Of a stretch of DNA of 64,000 nucleotides, positions 1 to 9,817 are shown piece after piece (the first letter of the stretch is position 1; each line of letters begins with the position of its first letter). The stretch covers positions 58,435,251-58,499,250 of the forward strand of contig CM056994.1 in assembly GCA_029891345.1 (NCBI GenBank). The letters run 5' to 3'. The notes under the pieces were generated by a model. That model had not been told where the DNA came from. It made no database searches and saw nothing but the letters and a program-made list of their open reading frames with translations. Origin of the DNA: Dryococelus australis. Taxonomy: Eukaryota; Arthropoda; Insecta; Phasmatodea; Phasmatidae. The translations under genes and the position numbers were made by a program.

Positions 1-179
1 GTTATACAGTGACACCAATCTATTTTTAGGCCACAGAGTCTGTCAATACACAGAGACGATACTGCGTGGCGGTTCCTTTGAAGTGGGCTTGCTCGTTCAC
101 TGATTGGCTGCGCGAGGCTTTGGGAACGGGCCTTGTGTCTGATTGGCTACCGCGTGCTGTGGAGTGTACCCTCTTGGCT

Positions 180-652
180 GTACTGAGAAAAAGGTTTTGT
201 TGAATCAAACAAAATTTGTTTGGTGCAACCAAAGGATTTCTTTGTACAGGGGCAATGAAATATTTTGTTGCTGAAACCAAATTATTTGTTGTTCTCGTTG
301 GGTTACCCAAACTATAAGATTTGGCTGGTGAAACTAACGATTTGTTTGGCTACAATACATTAAACGGTTTGGGCCGATATAAAAAAAAAAATCAGCTAAT
401 GTGACAATTGATGACGCCGGAAAGCCTTTAAATAGATATACTGCAAATATTGGGCAACATGTGCAACAAATATTTCGATTTTTACAGCTTTACTTGTGAG
501 TTTCTTGTTGCGTTGCTCTATTAATGTGTTTATACGATTGTAAAACATAAATAGATACACTAATAAACACGGTTACTATCCTAATTGTCACAAAAAATAC
601 AAACAAACTCTGGAGCTGTATTTTCTAACGAAGGCAGTCAAATGAGTGGCCA

Positions 653-698
<46 letters not shown>

Positions 699-920
699 CA
701 TACATACAGTTAATTCAACAAAATATTTAGTTAGCAGTCTAATTTTTTTTTGGCTCAACACAGAGATTTTGTTTATTAAAACATATATTTTGCTAGACGA
801 ACAAAAGTAATTTTGTTGCTTTTCAAATTTTGTTTGCTCAACAATATATTTTGTTAAGGCAACTAAATATATATTTGCCCCTGTACAAACAAATATTTTG
901 TTCAATTTTCTCTCAGTGTG
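180..920. mobile_element. Family M TIR element (741 bp) inside L
   Basis: The inverted ends read GTACTGAGAAAAAGG and, on the other strand from the right, CACACTGAGAGAAAA. A 4-bp duplication GGCT lies at 176-179 and 921-924, and the related L copy near 49100 keeps the uninterrupted site. The body is full of TTTGTTG and CAACAAAA motifs in both orientations. CACTG-like ends with a 4-bp duplication suggest a Chapaev/CACTA-like non-autonomous element; that assignment is inference. Confidence 0.6.
655..708. repeat. (TA)n microsatellite with (CATA)n tail
   Basis: About 19 TA units followed by CATACATACATACA, inside family M. Reading frames across it give meaningless IY repeats. Confidence 0.95.
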
Positions 921-1063
921 GGCTACTACTGGTTGGCAAAGTGAGTCACCAGGGCTTTCCGCCATGTTGGTGGCCAGTGACGCTATTTCGGTGGCGCGTG
1001 CGACAAGAGTTCGCGGAAATGAACGGCTATTTCACCTCTATACTCTTATATACTCTGTGCGCC

Positions 1064-1585
1064 TAAGGGACTGGGAAATTTCGCGAGTTCTGTTTAGAAC
1101 AAGCTAGACTTGAAAAACATGAACATTTATGTTATGTTTGCAATTGGATCACGTTTTATTAGACACACTCAGGTGAAGTCATTCAGACCTGCGAGGAAAC
1201 AAGCACCCAATCCCGTGCCACCCGATGTGAGATGAAACTGTGTATAGGCTGTTCACAGTAAAATGAGCACTTTTGAGGCCCTGGTTGCTTTTCATTTCAG
1301 CAAATTTTTATCTTTTAACCACCTTTTAAATAAGTATTGCCATGCTAGTAATAAACACAGTGTGTAGATTCCACCACACTCGGAAGTTACCGTCTAAGTT
1401 TAAAATAAAGTATGTTTATTTGGCAATTATTCCAAATGAGAGTGTTTTCAAAAGTGCTCACGTTACCATGAATAGTCTATACACACAAGGGCAACAGGCT
1501 ATGAAGATAAAGCCAAGATTAGAAAATAACTCATGCTAGAGTCTAGCGTACAGGTCGTTTAAAACGCGAAATTTTCCTGTCCCTT
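1064..1585. mobile_element. Family E hAT-like MITE, split by family A
   Basis: The left end TAAGGGACTGGGAAATTTCGCGAG and the right end GCGAAATTTTCCTGTCCCTT match the E termini TAGGGATAGG...CCTATCCCTA. The internal E phrase GTCTAGC(C/G)TACAGGTC is at about 1530-1550. Without the inserted A element the copy is about 285 bp. The target duplication is no longer recognisable. Confidence 0.75.
1244..1481 (+). mobile_element. Family A short-form MITE (~240 bp)
   Basis: It begins ATAGGCTGTTCACAGTAAAATGAGCAC and ends with the inverted counterpart GTGCTCACGTTACCATGAATAGTCTAT. The interior has the short-form markers GTAATAAACACAGTGTGTAGATTCCACC and TGAGAGTGTTTTCAAAAG. It sits inside the E copy. An ORF of 65 codons across it is chance: the same frame is broken in the other copies. 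Confidence 0.85.
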
Positions 1586-1650
1586 GCCACACTCCGCAGA
1601 CCTCAATATTCTCGAGCAGAAGTAATTCTTTGATAGGACACTGCCACAGA

Positions 1651-2045
1651 CAGAAGTCGTTTTCCTGTTTAACTCGGCCACAATCTTCCATTTCTACAGC
1701 TTTTGCGAGAATTATTTTTTGAACCGAAACGGAGCCAATATTGTAAAATCCTCTTACAATTTTGTTACAAATTGTTTTTACTATGTCGTCGAATTGGTTC
1801 AACACAAAACTCTGTATAATTTAAAGTTATTATTAAATAAACGACATTTTAGTAAATTAATTAATTGTATAAAAGTATACCGATTATTCTGTTGAAAAAA
1901 TTAGGCTACATAGTAAAAACAATTTTGTAACAAAATTGTAAGAGGATTTTACAATATCGGCTCCCGCTTGGGTTCAAAAAATTAATTTTCGCAACACCTA
2001 TAGAAATGGGAGATCATTGCCTTACGGACGAAACGACTAGAGTTC
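1651..2045. repeat. Family Q hairpin, long inverted repeat
   Basis: The arm at about 1651-1788 is repeated in reverse complement at about 1909-2045. The best stretch is ACAATTTTGTTACAAA..TTTTTACTATG and its complement, preceded by the conserved TTGTAAAATCCTCTTACAA. A loop of about 120 bp separates the arms. It is a foldback MITE or an inverted pair of fragments; no coding capacity. Confidence 0.7.
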
Positions 2046-2458
2046 TATGTGTCTATTAATGATTCTGAGCCCTGCAGGGTGTGTCAAATGAGCGGAGGTC
2101 GAATAACAAACGCGGAATTAACATTTAATTTTATACAATCCTCCTGGATATTGAATTATAATGCTAAATGATAGGGATACTAAACATTACATAAGTACAA
2201 GAAAATTTAGCGAATTATTTGGAGACAGGCCAGTCTTGAACCACGTAGATATTTGGTTTTGTAATTGGACTATAGTTTGTTGGGCACACTTTTAATGCTG
2301 AATTATTAGAAATACTGGGGTGCTGTTGTGACTTAGAAATAGCCAACTTATAAACACATAAACTGAGAAGCACATATTACAGACTTTACTAAGTTACGCC
2401 AGTTCTGAGTTACTTGTAGGTTGTGAACTTTCCACCTCGTGTGTTTCTAGCTTATGAT

Positions 2459-2745
2459 TAGAGCCACGAGTATCTCGCGAATTCATTCGGTGGCGAGGTA
2501 GACTCCAAACTCTTGTTCTTTCCTCCTAGTGTTCTGATTGGACGACAGTTATTTAGACACGCCCCGTTTACCTGTGAGCCAGTAATAAGCAGGAAGCCGT
2601 AGTGTGAGTGAGCATTTTACAGTCCTGTACAGAAACCTCGCTTGATCACACCAACCTATACGCAAACAATAAAAGTCTCGAATGTATAGAAGGCTGTCCA
2701 GACTAGCTTGCTGCCAACTTAATCCGCGAAATACTCGGGACTCTA
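2459..2745. mobile_element. Family C hAT-like MITE with perfect 8-bp TSD
   Basis: TAGAGCCACGAGTATCTCGCG at the left and CGCGAAATACTCGGGACTCTA at the right form the terminal inverted repeat. CTTATGAT at 2451-2458 is repeated exactly at 2746-2753. At 287 bp it cannot encode a transposase. An 8-bp duplication and a TAG(A/G)G start are the hAT hallmarks. Confidence 0.9.
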
Positions 2746-2753
2746 CTTATGAT

Positions 2754-3282
2754 AAATTGAGTTGCCTATTTCTATTGTGTGACTGTACTAATTTGTGTGT
2801 TTCTAAGTTATGATAGATCTAAGTTATTTCTAACATATGGGGATTTTTTTCAAGAATTCAGAATTATGATTGTTCAAAGTTGTGTATTTTTAAATAATGT
2901 TTGGTTCACAATAATACTAATGCCAAATTTTGTGCAACCCAGTCAAGATTATTAATGGTTTATGGTTTCTCTTTGTTGCAGAAGACAGCGAACCAACCAC
3001 GCCTGCTCCAGTGCACAAAGGACTTTGAAATAAAGCCTTACAGGTAAGAGATCCGGCGAATTTTTCTGGTTTTTATTTACACAAGTGTATCAGAAGGCGT
3101 GTCTAAGGAAAACTTTATGTGTTTCTTTCGGGCAACTACATGAAAATTTGATTTCCAAAATTGTTACACTATATCAAAAATGTCTTGTTCTTCTTATCGG
3201 CTCTCAAGACCTCGCTGTTAAGAGCTTCCCAAATCAATAGGACCAGAACCGTAAAATGATGGCTAGGGCCATTTTTCCCTAT
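2754..3282. other. Mostly single-copy flank of the candidate exon
   Basis: Apart from the exon at 2982-3043, no ORF, TIR pair or tandem array is seen. A likely intron on either side of the exon. Confidence 0.5.
2982..3043 (+). CDS. Candidate internal exon of an unidentified gene
   Basis: The left edge follows a textbook acceptor (TTTCTCTTTGTTGCAG, 2966-2981) and the right edge is a strong donor (CAG|GTAAGAG, 3041-3050). The 62-bp exon is open in one frame only, coding about 20 residues starting KTANQPRLLQC and ending EIKPY; the other two frames contain stops. It would enter in phase 0 and leave in phase 2. It lies in sequence with no recognised repeat. I do not recognise the peptide. A noncoding exon or a chance pair of sites is possible. 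Confidence 0.4.
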
Positions 3283-3290
3283 CCTATAAC

Positions 3291-3563
3291 TAGGGATTGG
3301 AAAATTTCGCGAGTTCAATAACCTGTAGACTAGACTCCTCAGTCCTCTACATACTGGAGCCTCAGTTGTGTGTTCATTGGCTATTGCCCCAAACGTGGTA
3401 GTCACGGGATTCGCAAGGTGTTTCCTTGCAAGTCTGCTATTGGCTCAGAGGCGTCCAGGGTGGGTCTAATAAACTGTGATCCAATTACAAAGATGACTTC
3501 ACTGTATATGTGTTTAAGGTCTATCTTGTCCCGAAATGAATTCCCGAAATTTCCCTATCCCTA
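3291..3563. mobile_element. Family E hAT-like MITE
   Basis: TAGGGATTGGAAAATTTCGCG and CCCGAAATTTCCCTATCCCTA are the inverted termini. Flanks CCTATAAC (3283-3290) and CCTATACC (3564-3571) match at 7 of 8 positions. The interior has the E motifs for CCAAT boxes on either strand. Confidence 0.85.
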
Positions 3564-3576
3564 CCTATACCAGCAG

Positions 3577-4005
3577 TAGGGCGGGTGGGATCCTAACCCC
3601 AAAGGGATGCCGCCTTTTTTGATTGACCTAAGTAATTTGATATGAAATTGATTGAAATCGTTAGTCAAATTAATTGAAATGGTTAGTTAAATTAATTAAC
3701 AGGGTTAATTCAGTCGATTGAAAGGGTTGCATTAAATGAAAGGGATAAATTTATTGAAAGGGGTACATTTGATTGAAGGGGTGAAATGTATCGAAAAAGT
3801 AATTTTTTTGGGTTTTGTGCAAGAGTGTACTAAGGGTCACTTTTATTATTTTCTTTATTTTTTTTTGTGTGGAGCATGAGTTCTGGTACGTCCTCACCCT
3901 GTGAGCTCTGGCACACAATGAGGTGCGGCGTGTTGGGGACGGGGTATATATGTGGTGGGTTTTAAGCGTGTCATAAGTGTACATTTTTTTTTACTTCTGG
4001 CGCAC
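3577..4005 (+). repeat. Family J repeat, copy 1
   Basis: Begins TAGGGCGGGTGGGATCCTAACCCC and then carries a run of degenerate ~20-bp units based on TTTGATTGAAAGGGTTAAAT. It ends with a GTGAGCTCTGGCACACAATGAGG block and a short TATATATG tract. An inverted copy lies at 9178-9640. In that copy the short TA tract has grown to more than 60 bp. Class unknown; no coding capacity. Confidence 0.75.
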
Positions 4006-4017
4006 TTTGCTCACTGA

Positions 4018-4236
4018 TAGGCATAATGCCATAAGACTAACCTGGGAAAGCTCTCGGACAGAAGGATACTAAAATGGCGATGCCCATACTTGGAGTAAAG
4101 GATACTAGACTATGCTCATTCGGAAACCCATAAAATTAACCTGGGAAGGGTGCGTTCGTTCTAACTCAAGTGGGTAATGCTGACACATGTCGCGATAAGT
4201 CAAAGTCAAATCATACTGCCATAAGATTAACCTACC
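4018..4236. repeat. Three short direct repeats
   Basis: The phrase ATAAGACTAACCTGGGAA and variants occur near 4030, 4130 and 4222, spaced about 95-100 bp. A decayed tandem repeat. Confidence 0.5.
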
Positions 4237-4385
4237 ACCACATTAGCACCACAAACAACACCACACTCAACACCACATCCTGAAACAGCAACACAAACAG
4301 CTCCACAACTAGCACCACATTTAGCTCCTCAGACAGCTCCACAGTTAGATCCACAATCTATTCCAAATACATCTCAATATATGTC
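4236..4385. repeat. Degenerate 12-13 bp minisatellite (CACCACA-rich)
   Basis: Successive units such as AGCACCACAAACA, ACACCACACTCA and ACAGCTCCACAACT run for about 150 bp. The strand is almost free of G. Read as codons it gives a Thr/Ser/Asn/Pro low-complexity run that soon meets stops, so it is not annotated as a gene. Confidence 0.65.
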
Positions 4386-4396
4386 TTAAAAGTTAT

Positions 4397-4487
4397 TTGT
4401 CAGGTGTGGGTCTCGAACTCACGCTCCCATGCAGGGGACCAGAGGTTAAATCTATAATCTTAAACCACTCAAACATCTGGACAATTA
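4397..4487 (-). repeat. tRNA-like sequence (SINE head or tRNA pseudogene)
   Basis: On the minus strand an A-box-like GAGTGGTTTAAGAT is followed, after a long variable-arm-like stretch, by a B-box-like GAGTTCGAGACCC. The spacing fits a class II (Ser/Leu-like) tRNA. Acceptor-stem pairing is poor and no SINE body is recognised, so it is probably a pseudogene or a SINE head. Confidence 0.45.
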
Positions 4488-5265
4488 TTGAAAAGGTTTT
4501 ATTATAAGTAAAAGTGTTAGATTTTCCTCGATTGACATCATACGATCTTAACCTTAAGGTCAAAATCTACTGTTTAAAACAAAAGAAATGTAATTTCTAA
4601 CAAAATTTTAGTTTCGAAGAAAAACTCCTAAGAAAGTCGCGATTGGGAACACTCTGAGAAAACCTAAAGACACATTCACTCAAAAATAACATTTAAGAAT
4701 ATATATAAATATTTTAAGATAGGAATATATAAATATAATTTTCTATAAGATAGGATTATGTTTAGCTTTCTAATATAGGATTCTATTTAAATATCTATAA
4801 GATCGGATTATATTTAACTATCTATAAGATTGGATTATACAACAAATTTTCATTTCAATATTTTAAAAGGGAGAGGTCAAATAACATACAAAGGAATTCA
4901 TTTTAAGACATAAATTTATTGATAAAAAATTAGAAAACTGTAGGTTTAACAAAGACTAGTACAGGATGTTATATTGATATTAAATCATTTTCAATACAGA
5001 ATGTTTCAAAATATACACACAACATTAAAAAATTAAGTATAGGTTGTTTCAGAAATCATAGCACAGCCGAGTATAGGTTGATTCACAAACATAGATACCA
5101 AAAATGTTAATGGTGGTTATACACTATTCCTCAAAATCATTCCTCGAAACCATTCCACAAAACATACTTTATTCTTCAAATAGGTCTGTTTATTCCTCAA
5201 TTAAGCCTGTTATTCCTCAGATCTTTCTCCAACCAAATTCAAACGATTTGTTAAGAAAGTTAATG
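4488..5265. other. AT-rich region without recognisable gene
   Basis: Very AT-rich, with degenerate short repeats such as ATAAGATNGGATTATATTTAA near 4690-4830 and ATTCCTCA motifs near 5125-5220. An ORF at 5104-5295 is low-complexity and unconvincing. Confidence 0.5.
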
Positions 5266-5760
5266 ATTTTAAGAAAATTCCATTCAACATATTAAAAATT
5301 TTATCGATTTAATAACAATTTCATTCACTTTGTTAAAAGTTTTAACGATTTAGTAAAAATTTCATTCAGTTTATAAAAAAATCCAACGAATTTCATTCAA
5401 TTTGTTAGAAGTTTTAACGAATTTAATTCCGTTTGTTAAAAGTTTTAACGATTTAAAAAAAATTCATTCATTTGTTAAAAAGTTTAATGAATTTCATTCA
5501 GTTTATTAGAAGTTTTAACGAAAATTTAATTCACTTTGTTATAAAAAAAAATTGACGGATTTCATTCAGTTTATAACAATTTTAAGTAAATTTCAAATTT
5601 CATTCAAGTTGTAACGATTTGTTAAGAAAGTTTATGAAATTTCTTATAAACGTTAAGACTTCGAACAAATTGTTAAAAATTTTACGAAATTTCATTAAGA
5701 TTGCAAAGAGTTGTAACGATTTTAAGTAAATTTTCTGAAAATGCTGTAAAAGTTACTTAA
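5266..5760. repeat. Degenerate tandem array, TTCATTCAGTTTGTTAAAAG
   Basis: The phrase TTTCATTCA(G/C)TTTGTTA(A/G)AAGTTTTAACGA recurs about ten times with spacings of roughly 35-60 bp. Units differ by substitutions and by loss of segments, so this is an old satellite-like array. Confidence 0.75.
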
Positions 5761-5884
5761 AGATTAGCCAAATTTACGAAAACGCGCCAAATTTTACAAA
5801 AAGTTTTAACAAAATACCGCAAAAGAACTAAAAAAAAAAACAACCGAGATTATCCACTTACTTTAACTCTATTAACGAAACTTA

Positions 5885-6010
5885 TAAACTTCTAACGAGA
5901 CCTGAACCCAAGGTCAGGCAGACTGAGCCCTGCCCCTCTTCACAAGGTGAGCACCGAGTTCCGGTAAGCGGCCGGCAGAATTCCCCAGCTAGCGCTAAGC
6001 TATCAGCGGG
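5885..6010 (-). repeat. Possible tRNA-derived SINE fragment
   Basis: A GC-rich island in AT-rich sequence. On the minus strand TAGCTTAGCGCTAGCTGG resembles an A box and TTGGGTTCAGGTCTC a B box, about 85 bp apart. Weak: the spacing is long for a tRNA and only one copy is seen. Confidence 0.25.
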
Positions 6011-6589
6011 GCTGAAGGTCGGAAATATGCACATTTATGTTAGATGGTGTGTCTAAAAATCTCGGCTGGGAAGATTTTGAATTGAAACTTTTGTTATAAG
6101 TAGAAATTCGAGAGAACTCTACACGTGAAATACATATTTTCCCTGCTATACAAAAATATTTCAATATGTACCCATGTTTGTTTAACGTACAATTGCTATA
6201 GTTAATACCTTTCATCTGTGTAATGCTTGAGTCGAGTAATACCTGTTTGAAAACGGCGTTCTTGGAAAAACATAAATTATATAAAAAGTCTTCGGATCCC
6301 ATAAGATTTATTTAGTGAAAATAAATATTGTATTTGTCTTGTACGAAATTATACTTAGTTGCAGTTTCCTGGGTTTCTGTAGGATTTTAAAATTTATTGA
6401 AAGTCTTGTGGAAAACGGGATAGAATTTTTGCGGATTAAAATAAAAATTTCGTAGAAATGGCTTATATTTTCATTGCATTTTATGGATTAAAGATATTTG
6501 GAACGTAATTCCTCGTGAGTAGGAAATAATTTTTCAGTGGGATTTGTTAACATTTTATTCAACCTTGAAGAAAATATTCAAACAAGCGA

Positions 6590-6994
6590 GTGTGTGGGTT
6601 GGAGGCTTCGGGCAGCGGTTACAAAGGCTTCGAGAGTGATGCCCTGCTTCAGGCTTTTGGCGACAGGGGAAATCGTGTGCGGAGAAGTTTTGTAACAGTT
6701 GCTGGCTCGCGCGCAAGCAGTTATGATTCTCCGGAGGTTGTTCCAGCCGCCGTATTTAATTTTACGAACGCTTTTAACGACGGTGAAGGTCAGAGCTCTG
6801 GAGATGGAACATATTTATACTTTCATATCCTATCCTTCGTAACATTAAATTCGATAGGTGATGCAATATTATTTACGTGTGTTAATATAATAAAAATAAT
6901 ATATATTTTTTTTAATAAGTGTTATCGGAAAACTTTTCTTGTGAAATACGTTTCTGAGTCCCATCCACGTGTTGCTAGCGAACTGTCGCTGTGA
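6590..6994 (+). CDS. Unrecognised 134-codon ORF
   Basis: Starts at the ATG at 6590. The first 75 residues (GSGYKGFESDALLQAFGDRG and onward) have a balanced protein-like composition in sequence that is GC-richer than its surroundings. The last 60 residues are read from AT-rich sequence that includes a repeat shared with 8150-8223. I recognise no domain. If it is coding, only the first ~225 bp look exon-like. It may equally be part of an untranslated exon or chance. Confidence 0.2.
   Translation: MCGLEASGSGYKGFESDALLQAFGDRGNRVRRSFVTVAGSRASSYDSPEVVPAAVFNFTNAFNDGEGQSSGDGTYLYFHILSFVTLNSIGDAILFTCVNIIKIIYIFFNKCYRKTFLVKYVSESHPRVASELSL
6833..6905 (+). repeat. Direct repeat, copy 1 (partner at 8150)
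   Basis: CCTTCGTAACATTAAATTCGATAGG...TTAATATAATAAAAATAAT is echoed at 8150-8223. Two copies 1.3 kb apart in otherwise unique sequence. Confidence 0.55.
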
Positions 6995-7423
6995 GAGTTT
7001 CGGTTAAGAGCGATTCTGTAAAGACATTTACATGCCTCTATAGTTTTTAACGTGTCTTATTATTGATATTAAATAATTTTATGGTATTTTTCCTTCGAGC
7101 AATTATTTGGAGTTTTTTTAAAATTCAAATAGTTCGGTTACATTGTGATTATATTTTCTCACTAAGTATGTGCGATTTCCATTTTTAAGTTAATCTTCAT
7201 CATAATTATACCGAGATACCATCGGCTTCTACACGAGCCGAAGCTCGCTCTACTCTTCAACCGAAGTTTTATTGTTTGTTAAAAGTGAATTATTTCAAAA
7301 TACGGCTTCTTGCGATAGGAACATTTATTCGAAACGGTAAACCAGTTCTCTGGATACGTCGTTAGATAATGTATTATATGTATTTTTTTCCCGGGAAGTG
7401 AAGTTGTGAATTTCAAACGTGTC

Positions 7424-7436
7424 AGTGAGGTAAGTT
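7424..7436 (+). promoter_or_regulatory. Candidate splice donor GAG|GTAAGT
   Basis: GTGAG|GTAAGTTTTTT is close to the animal donor consensus. No clear coding exon precedes it; a 5' untranslated exon is possible. Confidence 0.25.
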
Positions 7437-8149
7437 TTTTTTTTATGCCATGTGAAATGTTTCGTTCTAGGTCTTATTCTTTTATTGCGATAGGTTATAG
7501 CGTGTAAAATTGTTTCCTTCATTAGGATGCTTGCATATGTCTATTAATTTTTTTAACAATCCGTCTGTCATTTGGCTAGGATTTTCAAAGATAGTCTACG
7601 TGTATTCGCTACGAGGATTTTTTAAACTTTCTCTGTGATACGTTTTCGACTGCGTTTTTGTTAAAATGATTTCGGATCGATAAACTGTGTTTGTGATAAG
7701 ACATTAACGTAACTCAATATTAATTTCATTGTTTTTTCTTCGACGAAGTGTGTGGACTGAAATCGTTTGTATATGTATTCATTTTGTGATAAATTTATAT
7801 GCGATTTTTCATTCGAGTCGTTCACCTAGATCGTGATAAGGTAGTATTTGTACATTTTCTCACAAATTATGTGCAATGATTAAATAGTGGGAAATTTTAA
7901 AATATGTTCGTTTGCAGCAACGTTCAAACAGTTAAAACTTTCTCGTGTGAAGTTTTTTTTTTTTTGCAAACAGACGTAAAAGCTTGTAATTTCTTAACCC
8001 CAGTGGCTATGTCCAACTTGGTGTTGGAGGGAGAGTGGATAGGATCGAGTGCTCTCATCTCAGTTTCTCGTCTAACCTCGCTCTGTACACATGCATACCT
8101 TTCCACAGTCTTCGTAAACTACAGAGTGAAATATTTATAACAGTTCTTC

Positions 8150-8223
8150 GCGTATCTAACCTTCGTAACATCAAATACGATAGAAATTAGAATATTTTTA
8201 CTTGGGTTAATAAAAATAATTTT
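8150..8223 (+). repeat. Direct repeat, copy 2 (partner at 6833)
   Basis: CCTTCGTAACATCAAATACGATAG...GGTTAATAAAAATAAT matches the copy at 6833-6905 with several substitutions. It runs directly into the polypyrimidine tract of the candidate acceptor at 8234. Confidence 0.55.
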
Positions 8224-8235
8224 CTTTTATTCAGG
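8220..8235 (+). promoter_or_regulatory. Candidate splice acceptor TTTTCTTTTATTCAG
   Basis: A long pyrimidine run ending in CAG at 8234, followed by GC-richer sequence. It could pair with the donor near 7430. The ORFs downstream run into the CT microsatellite and are not convincing. Confidence 0.25.
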
Positions 8236-8496
8236 GAGTCAGTTAGGCAGGCAGACAATCTTCGTCTCGGGAAAAGACACGCGCTCTTTGATGGAGGAGT
8301 GTAGAGGGTTCTTGAGGAGGGGGTGGGGGTGCGTGTCCTTGGCCGGGGCAATGCTCGATCCTCCCGAAAAACGCGTTCTGAAGTAGGAGTGGAGGGGGGT
8401 GCAGACACCCAAGAGCGATGCGGACAATTCTCGAGGGGTCCCGCCATTTTAGTACTTCGCCAACCCTCACGCTGCATAGACGCGACACTGGACACC

Positions 8497-8500
<4 letters not shown>

Positions 8501-8563
<63 letters not shown>

Positions 8564-8590
8564 TCCCTCTCCCTCTCCCCCCCCCCTACA
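8501..8590. repeat. (CT)n then (CCCTCT)n microsatellite
   Basis: About 30 CT units, then CCCTCT units and a C run. Apparent LSLSLS ORFs across it are artefacts of the repeat. Confidence 0.97.
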
Positions 8591-8663
8591 CCGGGCGGCT
8601 TACCGACTGCCGAGGTACTGTGCGACGATACAGGGGTAGCCGGTCAACAAGCTTCGGAGAGTC

Positions 8664-8850
8664 TAAGGCCGGAATTCATAGTCGGAGACTTGTTTGGCAA
8701 AGAAGCTATAATTCATGAAGTAGTGCTTCTTCTTCAAGCACTACTTATCCGACGAATTAATTCATAAATAGTTACTTGACGAAGTAATTACTGTATAAGC
8801 ACTACTTATTTGGGCTAAGTTGTGCTTGGTGAAGTATGGAAATGAGTATC
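8664..8850. repeat. Short inverted-repeat cluster (AAGTAGTGCTT)
   Basis: GAAGTAGTGCTTC and AAGCACTACTTAT alternate in both orientations (8718-8750 and 8797-8812). ATTCATAGTCGGAGAC precedes them. Looks like the end of a MITE whose other end is not identified. Confidence 0.4.
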
Positions 8851-9177
8851 TGTATAATATCAATACCAACATAACATAGATAAATTTGTCACTTTATTTA
8901 CATCGTTATACTTCTTTCGTGTAAATTATATTTCTAGCATACAGGTCTGGGTGGACTAATTCATCTCTTTACATTTGATAATCATACTGGAAAGTCACGT
9001 AATTACACTTATTATTCACACAGTTGTGATCGTTTGAAATTTGCGAATCGATGCGTGTAATTTATTCATACGTAGAACACTTTGAATTTCTCCAACATTT
9101 AATTACATTTCGAATAATACTAACATTCAAAGTCGCCTATCTCTACCAACACCGTCTAAGAGCAAGATCACTATCAA

Positions 9178-9221
9178 AGCAAAAAAAAAATTACACTTAT
9201 GCCACTCTCGCACAAAACTCA

Positions 9222-9291
<70 letters not shown>

Positions 9292-9640
9292 CATCCCCAA
9301 CACGCCACACCTCATCCGTGTGCCAGAGCTCACAGAGTGAGGACATACCTCCTGCTTCCCACAAAAAAAAAAATTATATTAACCCTTAGTACACTCTCTT
9401 TCACCAAACCCACAAAAAATTAACCTTTTAAATACATTTAACCCTTTCAATCAAATGTACCCCTTTCAATAAATTTAACCCTTTCATTTAATATAGCACT
9501 TTCGATTTGATTAGACCTTTCAATCAATTTAATTAACCCGTTCAATCAATTTTATTAACCCTTTCGGTCAGTTTGATATCAAATTAATTAGGTCAATAAA
9601 AAGACGGCATCCGATTGGGGTTAGGATCCCCCCGGCCCTA
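9178..9640 (-). repeat. Family J repeat, copy 2 (inverted)
   Basis: Reverse complement of 3577-4005: the AGCTCACAGAGTGAGGACATACC block, then AAATTTAACCCTTTCAATC units, then GGATGCCGT..GGGGTTAGGATCC at the right end. Confidence 0.75.
9222..9284. repeat. (AT)n microsatellite inside family J
   Basis: About 31 units, at the point where copy 1 has only TATATATG. Confidence 0.97.
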
Positions 9641-9817
9641 GTACTTATACCATAATCTAAGTGCTAAGTGTACGTCCGAGGTAGGGACAGGAGCTAAGTG
9701 CATCGCAGGTCAGATTTCCATGCGCCTACAAGGAAGGACATTTATGCAAGGAGGCACATGAGCGGAATTGGTGCCATCACTACCTTCCTAAGTGTACCTA
9801 CTCAAAAAGTATGTATA

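Larger units (their letters stand above)
31..1060. mobile_element. Family L element, split by family M
   Basis: Both ends carry CACAGAG-type inverted termini (CCACAGAGTC at the left, CTCTGTGC at the right), followed by the family signature of repeated GATTGGCT motifs and the phrase GGGAACGGGCCTTGTGTCTG. With the inserted 741-bp element removed the copy is about 290 bp, like the copies at 20868 and 32861. No open reading frame of its own. The superfamily is not clear because no copy shows a convincing target duplication. Confidence 0.7.

Noticed and set aside
588-965. 125-codon minus ORF
   Set aside because: It reads through the (TA)n tract as IYIYIY and through family M repeats; no domain.
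4397-4487. Functional tRNA gene
   Set aside because: A and B box resemblance only; stems do not pair well and no T-run terminator was seen.
8323-8718. 131-codon plus ORF with a long LSLSLS run
   Set aside because: Produced by the CT microsatellite.
9051-9389. 112-codon ORF with YIYIYI
   Set aside because: Produced by the AT microsatellite and family J sequence.
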